DNA of 64,000 nucleotides. Source: Prauserella_A oleivorans (GTDB lineage Bacteria; Actinomycetota; Actinomycetes; Mycobacteriales; Pseudonocardiaceae). The notes beneath the pieces were generated by a model. It saw only the letters and a list, made by a program, of their open reading frames with translations, was not told the origin of the DNA and did no database searches. Shown here one piece after another: positions 25,248-35,318 of this stretch (its first letter is position 1; each line of letters begins with the position of its first letter). The DNA is taken from NCBI RefSeq assembly GCF_042685745.1, contig NZ_JBHUNT010000001.1, positions 806,001-870,000 of the forward strand, given 5' to 3'. The position numbers and the translations under genes were made by a program.

Positions 25248-26164
25248 GCACGCCGTTGGGGGGCAAGGTCGCGGTCGTCACGGGCGCGACCCGTGGCTGC
25301 GGCAGGGCGGTCGCCGTCGAACTCGGCCGCGCGGGTGCCACGGTGTTCGTCACCGGCCGCACGACCCGCCTGCAGCGCTCTCCCATGGGGCGTGCGGAGA
25401 CCTTCGAGGAGACCGCGGAGCTCGTCGACGCGGTGGGCGGGCGCGGCATCGCGGTGCGGTGCGACTTCACGTCGGTCGCCGATGTGGACGCTCTACGGGA
25501 CCGGATCGAGTCCGAAGTCGACGGTCGGCTGGACATCATCGTCGACGACGTCTGGGGCGGTGATCCGTACGCCGATTTCGCCTCGGCCTACTGGGAATCC
25601 GATCTCGACCAGGCGCTCACCATGGTGCGCAACGGCGTCGAGACGCATCTCATCGCACTGCATCGGCTCCTCCCGCTGCTGGTGCGCAGGCCGGGCGGGC
25701 TCGTCGTCGAGGTCACCGACGGCGAGGACGACGAGTACGTCGGCGCCGGCATCCCCTACTACCTCGTCAAGTCCGGTGTGCGCGCGCTCGGCCGGGCCCT
25801 CGGAGCGGAGCTGGCGAAGCACGACTGCACCGGACTGGCCGTCACGCCGGGCTTCCTGCGGTCGGAGGCCATGCTGGACCTGTTCGGCGTCACCGAGGCG
25901 AACTGGCGCGACGCGGTCACCGACCAGCGGCCGGAGTTCGCGGTGTCCGAGACGCCCACCTACCTCGCGCGCGGTGTCGTCGCGCTCGCGACGGACCCGG
26001 ACGTGCAGCGCTTCGCCGGACGCACCCTCGCGTCGTGGACGCTGATGCACACCTACGGCATCACCGACGCCGACGGCAGCAAACCGGACTTCGGCCGGTA
26101 CTTCCGCGAGGTCTACCTCACCGGCACCGACCCGCACACGGTCGACGCGACCAACTACCGCTGA
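25244..26164 (+). CDS. SDR family oxidoreductase
   Basis: A 306-residue reductase. The cofactor loop is TGATRGCGRA (residues 14-23), with GRTTR after beta2 suggesting NADP binding. The catalytic motif is YYLVK (in GAGIPYYLVKSGVRAL). Position IIVDDVWGG replaces the usual NNAG, a variant seen in one actinobacterial SDR group. The C-terminal extension of about 60 residues (WTLMHTYGITDADGSKPDFGRYF) is shared by that group. It is translationally coupled to tetR. The substrate is unknown. Confidence 0.87.
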   Translation: MSTPLGGKVAVVTGATRGCGRAVAVELGRAGATVFVTGRTTRLQRSPMGRAETFEETAELVDAVGGRGIAVRCDFTSVADVDALRDRIESEVDGRLDIIVDDVWGGDPYADFASAYWESDLDQALTMVRNGVETHLIALHRLLPLLVRRPGGLVVEVTDGEDDEYVGAGIPYYLVKSGVRALGRALGAELAKHDCTGLAVTPGFLRSEAMLDLFGVTEANWRDAVTDQRPEFAVSETPTYLARGVVALATDPDVQRFAGRTLASWTLMHTYGITDADGSKPDFGRYFREVYLTGTDPHTVDATNYR

Positions 26165-26261
26165 CCGCTGCGTCCGCCCCGGCAATCGTCAACTCCTTTT
26201 GCCCCCAACCAACTGGCACCGCCGGGGGTTCCCTACCCGCACCGAGCCCGAAGGCGAGTCC

Positions 26262-26918
26262 TTACACCCCTCCAGGCCGGGTGAGGCCGGTCTCGTAGGA
26301 GAAGACGACGGCTTGGACGCGATCGCGGAGCCCGAGCTTGGCCAGGATCCTGCCGACGTGCGTCTTCACCGTCGCCTCGGACAGGAACAGCACCTCGGCG
26401 ATCTCGGCGTTGGACAGTCCCTTCGCGACCTGGGTGAGCACCTCGCGTTCCCGGTCGGTGAGCACGTCGAGCGCACTCGCATCGCGGGGTGCGAGCTGGC
26501 CGCTGCCGATGAACCGGTCGAGCAGCCGCTTCGTCACGGCGGGCGACACGACGGCGTCCCCGGCGGCGACCGAGCGCAGCGCGGACACCAGGTCGTCGGG
26601 TGGCGTGTCCTTGAGCAGGAACCCGCTCGCGCCGTTCTGCAGTGCCGCGTAGACGTACTCGTCGAGATCGAACGTGGTCATCACGAGCACCTTCGACGTG
26701 CCCGCCTCGACGATGCGCTTGGTCGCCTCCACGCCGTCGAGCACGGGCATCCGCACGTCCATCAGCACCACGTCGGGGCGCAGTTCGCCGGCGAGCCGGA
26801 CCGCCTCGTTCCCGTTCCCGGCCTCGCCGGCCACGTCGATGTCGTCCTGGGCACCGAGCACCATCCGGAACCCGACGCGCATGAGTTCCTGATCGTCGAC
26901 GACGAGTACGCGGATCAC
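26262..26918 (-). CDS. NarL/FixJ-family response regulator
   Basis: A 218-residue regulator with receiver (VDDQELMRVGF, phospho-Asp in VLMDVRMPV, Thr in VMTTFD, Lys in LLKDTPP) and LuxR helix-turn-helix (LTDREREVLTQVAKGLSNAEI, ATVKTHVGRIL). GTG start at 26918 overlaps the kinase stop by 4 bp. It closely parallels the first regulator at 15615 in layout. Its targets are unknown; the ABC operon at 22652-24401 and the dynamin operon across the divergent promoter are nearby candidates. Confidence 0.93.
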   Translation of the reverse strand: MIRVLVVDDQELMRVGFRMVLGAQDDIDVAGEAGNGNEAVRLAGELRPDVVLMDVRMPVLDGVEATKRIVEAGTSKVLVMTTFDLDEYVYAALQNGASGFLLKDTPPDDLVSALRSVAAGDAVVSPAVTKRLLDRFIGSGQLAPRDASALDVLTDREREVLTQVAKGLSNAEIAEVLFLSEATVKTHVGRILAKLGLRDRVQAVVFSYETGLTRPGGV

Positions 26919-28141
26919 TGGTCCAACCTAACGGGCAGCACGGCCCGGACCTGCCAGCCGCCGCCGGGGCTCGGGCCGGCGTCGAGTGTGCCGCCGTAGA
27001 CGTTGGCTCGCTCCCGCATGCCGATCAGCCCGTTGCCGCCCGGCACCGGCGCGGTGACCACCGGGCCGTCCGCCGCCCCGAGCGGCCGCGCCTTGCCGCC
27101 ACCGTCGTCGTCGACCTCGACGCGCACCCGGTCGCCGTCGCGGCAGATCCGCACGCGCGCCCGGGTGCCGGCTCCGGCGTGTTTGAGGCTGTTGGTGAGC
27201 GACTCCTGCACGATCCGGTACACGCCCAGCGACACGCCCGCGGGCAGCTCGGTCAGGTCGAGGTCACCGTCGAGTTCGAGCCGCACGGGCAGCCCGGCGG
27301 ACTCCATGCGCGCGACCAGCTCGGCCAGGTCGGCGGCGGTCGGCTGCGGCACCCTGGGTTCGCCGAGCGCGTCGGAGCCGTCCTCGCCGCGCAGCACGGC
27401 GAGCAGCCGGCGCAGCTCGTTCAGCGCGCTGCGGCCGGTCTCCGAGATCGTGCGGACCGCGCGTTCGGCGAGCTCGGGGTTGCCGCGGATGGCGTAGGAG
27501 GCGCCGTCGGCATGCACGACGATGACGCTCACTGCGTGGGCCACCACGTCGTGCAGCTCCCGGGCGATGCGGCTGCGTTCCTCGGCGACCGCGATGCGGG
27601 TCGCCTGGTGGCGTTCGGTTTCCAGCAGGTGCAGCCGCGCCTCCACCTCGGCCTGGTAGGCCCTCCGCGCTCCGACGAACTCGCCGAGCACCCAGCACAG
27701 CGCCAGCGACAGCCAGACGACGATGGTGTTGAGCAGCCACGCGCCGGGGAACTGGATGAACTGCTGCACCAGCGAGGCGGTCAGCGTCAACGCCGTGTAG
27801 ATCGCGGCCTGCCTGCGTCCGGCGTAGACCACCAGCGTGTACACCGCGACGCACCCGACGAAGCCCGCGCCGAGCCCGATCCGGCCCAGCCCCACCGCGA
27901 CGTGCGGCACGCTGACGACCAGTACCCAGTACGCGAAGAACACCGGATACCGGCGCCGGAACGGCATCGGGGCCATGAGCGCGAGGGCGAGCGGGAGGGC
28001 GAGGTACCACTCCGGCACCTCGAAGTCCGGCTGCAGCGCGAACGCGATGTAGACGCAGAGGTCGATGGCCAGCAGCACGACCGCGACGAGACTGTCACCG
28101 ACCACCGGATGCGCCCGCATCCACAGACTGATCCGCCGCAC
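26915..28141 (-). CDS. Sensor histidine kinase, HisKA_3 type
   Basis: A 408-residue kinase. Four to five membrane helices lie in residues 10-150, then a coiled linker, phospho-acceptor ERSRIARELHDVVAHAVSVIVVHADGA, N box RIVQESLTNSLKHAG and G box GNGLIGMRERANVYGG. This is the DesK/NarX-like architecture of many actinobacterial envelope sensors. It is divergent (114 bp) from the dynamin operon, a juxtaposition that could mean a regulatory link. Confidence 0.92.
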   Translation of the reverse strand: MRRISLWMRAHPVVGDSLVAVVLLAIDLCVYIAFALQPDFEVPEWYLALPLALALMAPMPFRRRYPVFFAYWVLVVSVPHVAVGLGRIGLGAGFVGCVAVYTLVVYAGRRQAAIYTALTLTASLVQQFIQFPGAWLLNTIVVWLSLALCWVLGEFVGARRAYQAEVEARLHLLETERHQATRIAVAEERSRIARELHDVVAHAVSVIVVHADGASYAIRGNPELAERAVRTISETGRSALNELRRLLAVLRGEDGSDALGEPRVPQPTAADLAELVARMESAGLPVRLELDGDLDLTELPAGVSLGVYRIVQESLTNSLKHAGAGTRARVRICRDGDRVRVEVDDDGGGKARPLGAADGPVVTAPVPGGNGLIGMRERANVYGGTLDAGPSPGGGWQVRAVLPVRLDQ

Positions 28142-28255
28142 GCGTCCACGGTATGGGGCGCGCTGGTGCCGCCGCGTCGTCCTGCGGTAGCACCTTGCGT
28201 GCGCATGCAGGATGACGCGGTGGCAGGATCAGCGCTCGCAGGGGAAGGGGGTTCG

Positions 28256-29857
28256 ATGACCGCAGCGGACGGGGGCCGGCCGGCCGGACCGCTCTCGACC
28301 TCGGTGGCCAACCTGTGCCGCCGGCTGCAGCCGCAGGTGTCGCCGCGTACGGCGGCCGGGTTCGCGGAGGTGCTGCGCAGGCTGGACGCGCCGTTGCAGG
28401 TCGCCGTGGCGGGGCGGATCAAGTCGGGCAAGTCGACTCTGGTCAACGCGCTCATCGGGCGCCGGGTCGCGCCGACCGACGTCGGCGAGTGCACACGGCT
28501 CGTCACGCGGTTCCAGTACGGCACTGTCGACCGCATCGAGGTGGTCTTCACCGACGGCACCAAGCAGGTGCTGCCGTTCGCGCCGGACGGCATGATCCCC
28601 GCCGAGCTGGGCGTGGACATCCGGCGCGTCTCGCACATCGAGGCCTACCTGACCAACGCCGTGCTGCAGGGCATGACCGTGATCGACACGCCGGGCCTCG
28701 GCTCGCTGGACGCGGCGTCGGTGTCGCGGACCGAGCAGCTGCTGGGCGCGGCCCGTGGCGGCGATGCGGGCGACGCGCACGACTCGGGCGGCTCCGGCGA
28801 TTCGGGCAGCCCGGGTTCGGACACCCTCGACGAGACGTCCCGCAACGCGGTCGCGGGCGCGGAGGCGGTGCTCTACGTCGTCACGCAGGGCATCCGTGCC
28901 GACGACCAGCAGGCGCTCGCCGCGTTCACGGCGGCCACCGCCAGCCGGGACGCCGGCCCGGTCAACGCCATCGCCGTGCTGAACAAGGCCGACACGATCC
29001 CGCCCGAGTCGGTCGACGGCGCGGACGGTGACGTGTGGAAGGCGGCGTGCCTGCTGGCCGAGAAGCAGGCGGCCATGCTGAAGCCGCGGGTGGCGGACGT
29101 GCTGCCGGTGATCGGGCTGATCGCGGAGTCGGCCGAGTCCGGGCAGTTCACCTCGGCCGACGCCGACGCGCTGCGGCGCATCGCCGAGCTCGACGACGGC
29201 GACCTCGACGTGATGCTGATGTCGGCCGACATCTTCACCACCTGGGACTGCGACCTACCCGCGGGGGTGCGCGTGCGGCTGCTGGAGAAGCTGGACCTCT
29301 TCGGCATCCGGCACGCCGTGGACGCGATCAGGTCCGAGCCGCAGATCACGGCCGGCGCGCTACGGCGCAAGCTCCTCGACGCCTCCGGGCTCGCCGCGGT
29401 CCGGGCGCGGCTGGGCACCGTGTTCGCCGCCCGCGCCGACGGCATCAAGGCGGCCGCCGCGCTCGCCTCCGTCACCGCGCTCGCCCACGCCTCGGGCGAT
29501 GCCGCCGAACGCCAGCGGGTGCACGACGCTATCGAGGTCCTGCTCGCCAAGCCGGAGGCGCACCAGCTGAGGCTGCTCGAGGCACTGACGCTCGTCGCGT
29601 CGGGTGCGGTGGAGATGCCCGAGGACCTCAGCGAGGAGGTGCTGCGCGTCGGCAGCAACGCCGACATCCCGGCCCAGCTCGGCAAGCCAGGCGCGTCCCG
29701 CGCGGATTTGTCGACCTATGCACTGGAGCGGGCCGGCTGGTGGCGCTCGTTCGCCTCGTTCGGGGCCACCCCGGCACAGAGCCGCGTCGCGCACGTCGTG
29801 CACCGGGCGTACTTCCTCATCTGGCAGCAGTTGCGCGAGCAGGGAGGTTCCCGGTGA
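28256..29857 (+). CDS. Bacterial dynamin-family GTPase (first of pair)
   Basis: A 533-residue large GTPase. G1 is GRIKSGKST (residues 53-61), G2 Thr lies in APTDVGECTRL, G3 is IDTPGLG (about 143) and G4 NKAD (about 243). Between G3 and G4 is a Gly/Asp/Ser-rich insert (about 172-192) that looks disordered. The C-terminal half is helical, with no membrane segment. The layout resembles mycobacterial IniA/IniC and Streptomyces DynA/DynB membrane-remodelling proteins (family knowledge). ATG at 28256 follows GGGGAAGGGGG. The stop overlaps the GrpE-like gene by 4 bp. Confidence 0.88.
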   Translation: MTAADGGRPAGPLSTSVANLCRRLQPQVSPRTAAGFAEVLRRLDAPLQVAVAGRIKSGKSTLVNALIGRRVAPTDVGECTRLVTRFQYGTVDRIEVVFTDGTKQVLPFAPDGMIPAELGVDIRRVSHIEAYLTNAVLQGMTVIDTPGLGSLDAASVSRTEQLLGAARGGDAGDAHDSGGSGDSGSPGSDTLDETSRNAVAGAEAVLYVVTQGIRADDQQALAAFTAATASRDAGPVNAIAVLNKADTIPPESVDGADGDVWKAACLLAEKQAAMLKPRVADVLPVIGLIAESAESGQFTSADADALRRIAELDDGDLDVMLMSADIFTTWDCDLPAGVRVRLLEKLDLFGIRHAVDAIRSEPQITAGALRRKLLDASGLAAVRARLGTVFAARADGIKAAAALASVTALAHASGDAAERQRVHDAIEVLLAKPEAHQLRLLEALTLVASGAVEMPEDLSEEVLRVGSNADIPAQLGKPGASRADLSTYALERAGWWRSFASFGATPAQSRVAHVVHRAYFLIWQQLREQGGSR

Positions 29858-30357
29858 GCGGCTGGTTCCGCAAGCGCAAGGACACCGAGCCCGCCGAGGC
29901 CGAGGTTCAGGCGGCCGAGGCTCCGGAGACGGAGTCCCGGGAGGCCGAGTCCGACACGCCGACCGGCCGGATCCCCGTCGCGGCCGACGGAACCGTACCC
30001 GCGGGTACCGCGTCGAACGCCGATGTGGAACCCGTAGGACTCGTCGCCGGCCCGATCGGTCACGAGCAGGCGCTCGCCGACCGTCAGGCGCTGATCCAGT
30101 TGTGCCTGTACGCCATGGACCGCGCGCGCAGCGGGGGCGTCGCCGAGCGCATCGAGCAGGGACTCGCCGCCATCGGCGTGCACGCCCTGCGCCCCGACGG
30201 CCAGCGCTTCGACCCCGCCATGCACGAGGCGGGCGGTGCCGTGCCCACCGACGACGCCAACCTGGCGGGCATGGTCGCCGAGACGGAGGTCGTCGGGTTC
30301 GTCGATCACGAGCGGCTGCTGCGGGCGCCGATCGTCACCGTGTACACGAAGCGGTGA
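29854..30357 (+). CDS. GrpE-like protein between two dynamins
   Basis: A 167-residue protein. A charged N-terminus (SGWFRKRKD, then about 60 Glu/Ala-rich residues) precedes a segment resembling the GrpE beta domain: FDPAMHEAGG, then VVGFVDHERLLRAPIVTVYTKR, compared with FDPNVHQA and GYTLNGRTIRAAMVTV in E. coli GrpE. The long GrpE coiled coil is shortened to HEQALADRQALIQLCLYAMDR and neighbouring residues. GrpE is the nucleotide-exchange factor of DnaK-type Hsp70s, but no Hsp70 gene lies in the window. It is translationally coupled to the first dynamin (GTGA). Confidence 0.75.
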   Translation: MSGWFRKRKDTEPAEAEVQAAEAPETESREAESDTPTGRIPVAADGTVPAGTASNADVEPVGLVAGPIGHEQALADRQALIQLCLYAMDRARSGGVAERIEQGLAAIGVHALRPDGQRFDPAMHEAGGAVPTDDANLAGMVAETEVVGFVDHERLLRAPIVTVYTKR

Positions 30358-30418
30358 CCCGCCGGCCCGACCACGCCCCCCATTGAGGCGCTTCGCGCCG
30401 CCCTGTTGAATCAAGCCC

Positions 30419-32308
30419 GTGACCACGGCACCCTCGCTCGGCAAACCGAGCCTGCCTGCCCAGGTCAAGCAGGCGCGGGAGGCGCTGCTGACGCTGCTTC
30501 GCGACCAGGACGCGCAGGCCGCCGCCTGGGTCGAGGAGCAACGAAGAGCCCGCACCGGCAAGCCGTCGGTCGTGGTGGTCGGCGAGACCAACCGCGGCAA
30601 GAGCTCCCTGGTCAACGCCCTGCTGGCGACGCCAGGCCTCTCCCCTGTCGACGCCGAGGTCGCCACGGCCACCTACCTCGTCTTCGAGCATTCCGAGGAG
30701 TGGCTCGCCCAGGCCTGCTACCCCGGCCAGCTCGCTCCCGTCGGGTTCCCCATGGACGAGCTCGTCCGCTGGGTCTCCGCCGCACACGACCTGCCCGAGG
30801 GCCAGCTCCCGCCCCGCTACGTCGAGGTGTCGGGCCCGGTACCGCTACTGGAACGCATCTCCGTGGTGGACACCCCGGGTGTCGGCGGCCTGGACTCGGC
30901 ACACGGTGAGCTCGCCATGGAGGCGGCGGCGAGCGCCACCGCGCTGCTGTTCGTCGTCGATGCCTCCGCTCCCTTCACCTCCACCGAGCTGCAGTTCCTC
31001 TCCCGGATGGCCGACCGGGTCGAGACGGTGGTGTTCGCTCTGTCCAAGATCGACCAGTTCCGTGGCTGGCGCGAGGTGCTCGACGCCGACCGGGCGCTAT
31101 TGGCCGAGCACGCGCCCCGGTTCGCCGAGGCGGTGTTCCATCCCGTGTCCGCGAGGATGTTCGAGATGGCAGCCAAGGCGCCGAGCGAGCAGGCCGCCGC
31201 GATGCTGCGCGAGAAGTCCGGGGTCGCCGAGCTGCAGGGCGCGCTGCAGGAGCTGCTGGTCGGCAGGTCCGCGATGCTGGCCGAGGCCAACACCCTGCGT
31301 GCGTTGTCGAGCGCGCTGGCCGAGCAGCACGCCAGGCTGAACGCCGAGCGCCGCGCGCTGTCCTCGGGCGAGGCGGAAGCCGAGCACCTGCGCGCCCGCC
31401 GCGACCAGCTCACCGCCGAACGCCGCTCCTCCACCCGTGGTTGGCAGCTGAAGCTCCGCGGCGAGGTGCAGCGCACGCGGGTGGAGGTCGGCCACGAGGT
31501 CAGCAGGCGCATGCGAGACGCCCAGTCCTACTTCAGGCAGCGGATCGATGCCGCGAGCCGGGACGAGCTGGCGACACTTCCCCAGCAGGTCGACATGGCG
31601 CTGCAGACCATCTCGCAGCAGATCTCCGGGCTGCTCGCCCACCGGCTCAACCACGTGACCGACGTGGCGCTCGCGGAGCTGTTCTCCGCCGAGGAGCTCG
31701 ACATCATCCGCGCCCAGTTCGCCCGCGCGGGCGGGCCCCCGGTCGTGCTACGCCCACCGGACAAGCGCCCACCGACGGCCGAGGACAAGCTGCTGGTGTT
31801 CATGGGCGTCTCGGGTGGCGCGGGCGCGGCGAAGCTCGCGGCGGCCCCGCTGGCCGGGTTCGCGCTGTTCAACCCGGTGGTGTTGCCCGCGACCATCGTG
31901 ATCGGACTCGGCGCCGGGTGGTGGATGGCGCGCACCCGCAGGCACGCCGCCGACAAACAACACACCAAGCAGTGGCTGGTCGAATCGATCGCCGATGCCC
32001 GCTCCACGCTGGATCAGCTGGTCGCCGAACAGCTCATCGAGGCCGAGCAGCAGCTTTCCCTCGCCCTCGACGACGCGCTGAGCAGGCGGATCGAGGCCAT
32101 CGAGGCGGAGCTCAAGGACGTCGACAAGACCATCAAGATGGACGCCCAGGAGCGCGCGAAGACGCTCTCGGCGGTGACGAAGCGGATCAAGGAGATCTCC
32201 GACGGCCGCGACCGCGCGGAGGCGTTCCTGACCAGGATCCGCGCCTTGCGGGACCGTCCCCGCGCGGACGACGGCGCTGGTGCGGGGAACCGAAGCGGAA
32301 TACGGTGA
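30419..32308 (+). CDS. Bacterial dynamin-family GTPase with membrane hairpin (second of pair)
   Basis: A 629-residue GTPase. G1 is GETNRGKSS (residues 55-63), G3 VDTPGVGG (about 150) and G4 SKID in place of N/TKxD. A long helical stalk (about 280-430) leads to a hydrophobic stretch at about 464-503, a probable membrane-inserting paddle or hairpin, and then a returning coiled coil to about 605. This is the architecture of membrane-anchored bacterial dynamin-like proteins. The other dynamin lacks such a segment, so the pair looks like one soluble and one membrane-inserted subunit. The GTG start at 30419 has no strong ribosome-binding site. Confidence 0.88.
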   Translation: MTTAPSLGKPSLPAQVKQAREALLTLLRDQDAQAAAWVEEQRRARTGKPSVVVVGETNRGKSSLVNALLATPGLSPVDAEVATATYLVFEHSEEWLAQACYPGQLAPVGFPMDELVRWVSAAHDLPEGQLPPRYVEVSGPVPLLERISVVDTPGVGGLDSAHGELAMEAAASATALLFVVDASAPFTSTELQFLSRMADRVETVVFALSKIDQFRGWREVLDADRALLAEHAPRFAEAVFHPVSARMFEMAAKAPSEQAAAMLREKSGVAELQGALQELLVGRSAMLAEANTLRALSSALAEQHARLNAERRALSSGEAEAEHLRARRDQLTAERRSSTRGWQLKLRGEVQRTRVEVGHEVSRRMRDAQSYFRQRIDAASRDELATLPQQVDMALQTISQQISGLLAHRLNHVTDVALAELFSAEELDIIRAQFARAGGPPVVLRPPDKRPPTAEDKLLVFMGVSGGAGAAKLAAAPLAGFALFNPVVLPATIVIGLGAGWWMARTRRHAADKQHTKQWLVESIADARSTLDQLVAEQLIEAEQQLSLALDDALSRRIEAIEAELKDVDKTIKMDAQERAKTLSAVTKRIKEISDGRDRAEAFLTRIRALRDRPRADDGAGAGNRSGIR

Positions 32309-32371
32309 GTCTCAACCACAGCATCTGCTCGAGAAAACGGTTGGCAGCCCTGACCAGAGGGGGAGTTCCCA

Positions 32372-33067
32372 GTGTGGGTCGACGAGAGTGGTGGTGCGGA
32401 CGCCACTGACACCACTGACACCACAGGCACCTCGGACGAGATGACCGTCGTCGTCGAAGGCGAGGACTACTCCGCCGACGTCAACTTCGACATCGACGAG
32501 GACGGCGTCGAGGACACCGCGGTCATCGAGCACGCCGACGGCAGTGGTCAGGCCTTCGTGGACACCGACGGCGACGGCGACGCCGACGAGTACCTGGCCA
32601 TCGACGCCCAGGGCGAGGTGGTCACCCACGCGCAGTTCGACGACGCGAGTGGCGACTGGGTGTCGGTCGAGCCGGGCGGGCAGGGGGACGACGCCCCGGA
32701 GACGCAGACCGGCGCGGGCGGCACCATCACCGCCGACCTGCCGGAAGGCGACATCGAGGTCGGCCCCGCGACGGTCGACACCGACTCCGACGGCGTGAAC
32801 GACACGGCCATGGTGGACGACGGCGCGGGCAACACCATCGCGTTCACCGACGCCGACGGTGACGGCCAGGCCGATGTCGCCGTGGTGATCGGTCCGGACG
32901 GCGAGTCGACCGTGCTGGAGCACACCGGTGACGGCGAGTGGACCGAGACGACCGGCACGTCGGCCGGCGCCGATGGCAGCGACAGTGTCTGGGGTGGAGG
33001 CGGCCAGGCCGTCGAAGGTGTCGCCAAGATCGATTCGGCCACCGGCCAGTGGATCAGTCAGAACTGA
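32372..33067 (+). CDS. Asp/Gly-rich protein with thrombospondin-type calcium repeats
   Basis: A 231-residue, very acidic protein. It contains four Asp-rich loops: DIDEDGVED, DTDGDGDADEY, DTDSDGVND and DADGDGQAD, similar to thrombospondin type-3/EF-hand-like calcium loops. The halves are alike (loop pair, then GEVVTHAQFDDASGDW or GESTVLEHTGDGEW), indicating an internal duplication. There is no signal peptide. GAGGGGGA precedes the GTG. It follows the second dynamin by 63 bp and probably belongs to the operon. Related acidic proteins accompany ini-type dynamin clusters in Pseudonocardiales as I recall; the function is unknown. Confidence 0.8.
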   Translation: MWVDESGGADATDTTDTTGTSDEMTVVVEGEDYSADVNFDIDEDGVEDTAVIEHADGSGQAFVDTDGDGDADEYLAIDAQGEVVTHAQFDDASGDWVSVEPGGQGDDAPETQTGAGGTITADLPEGDIEVGPATVDTDSDGVNDTAMVDDGAGNTIAFTDADGDGQADVAVVIGPDGESTVLEHTGDGEWTETTGTSAGADGSDSVWGGGGQAVEGVAKIDSATGQWISQN

Positions 33068-33111
33068 CCGGCCCGGCTGCAGCCCGAAAAGGGCGAACAG
33101 GACATCCGGTT

Positions 33112-33144
33112 GAAGACCCGGCCCGAGCGCGGAGCCGGGTCTTC
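33112..33144 (+). terminator. Hairpin terminator after the dynamin operon
   Basis: A perfect 11-bp stem (GAAGACCCGGC / GCCGGGTCTTC) with an 11-nt loop, 45 bp after the stop of the Asp-rich gene. It has no T-tract. Confidence 0.65.
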
Positions 33145-33397
33145 GCCGTATCGGCAGGAAAGTCTCTTCCAATGGTCCGGTTCAGCTGCAACTGAATCGA
33201 TTCCCTGATCGTTCTTGTGAGAGAACCGACAGGTCAGAGGTCGTTTCCGCCTGTGTTCGGCCGCTAGTCTCAGGGAATCCCCAAATAACCGGACACCGCT
33301 CGGGCGGTGTGCGAAGCCATTCGGTCGCCGGCAACGGAGCCCGCACCTGGACTTGGTAGTTCGGTGTGGGCTCTTGTCGTCGAAGACAGGAGAAGAG
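33145..33397 (+). promoter_or_regulatory. Long upstream region of pckG with three small palindromes
   Basis: Together with the terminator this forms the only gap above 300 bp (33068-33397). It contains TTCAG-ctgcaa-CTGAA (33181-33196), the 10-bp palindrome GAATCGATTC (33194-33203) and GTTCT-tgtgag-AGAAC (33211-33226), in locally AT-richer sequence. PEP carboxykinase is normally under carbon-source control, so these are candidate operators. No ORF or riboswitch is evident. The promoter boxes are not clear. Confidence 0.4.
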
Positions 33398-35227
<1,830 letters not shown>

Positions 35228-35240
35228 TCACGCAGTCCGA

Positions 35241-35296
35241 ACGTCCCCATGGGCACCGGTTCCGCCATGAACGAACGGTGGTGCCCATGGGGACGT
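35241..35296 (+). terminator. Very long perfect hairpin after pckG
   Basis: A 17-bp perfect stem (35241-35257 with 35280-35296) and a 22-nt loop that can itself partly pair (ACCGGTTC with GAACGGT). It begins 14 bp after the pckG stop and ends 22 bp before the next gene. It acts most simply as the pckG terminator. Confidence 0.75.
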
Positions 35297-35318
35297 CGTA
35301 CGTCTACGGTCGGAACCC

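Noticed and set aside
27179..28255. Extended N-terminus for the first dynamin
   Set aside because: The 359 extra codons are the antisense of the histidine kinase gene and a good ribosome-binding site precedes the ATG at 28256.
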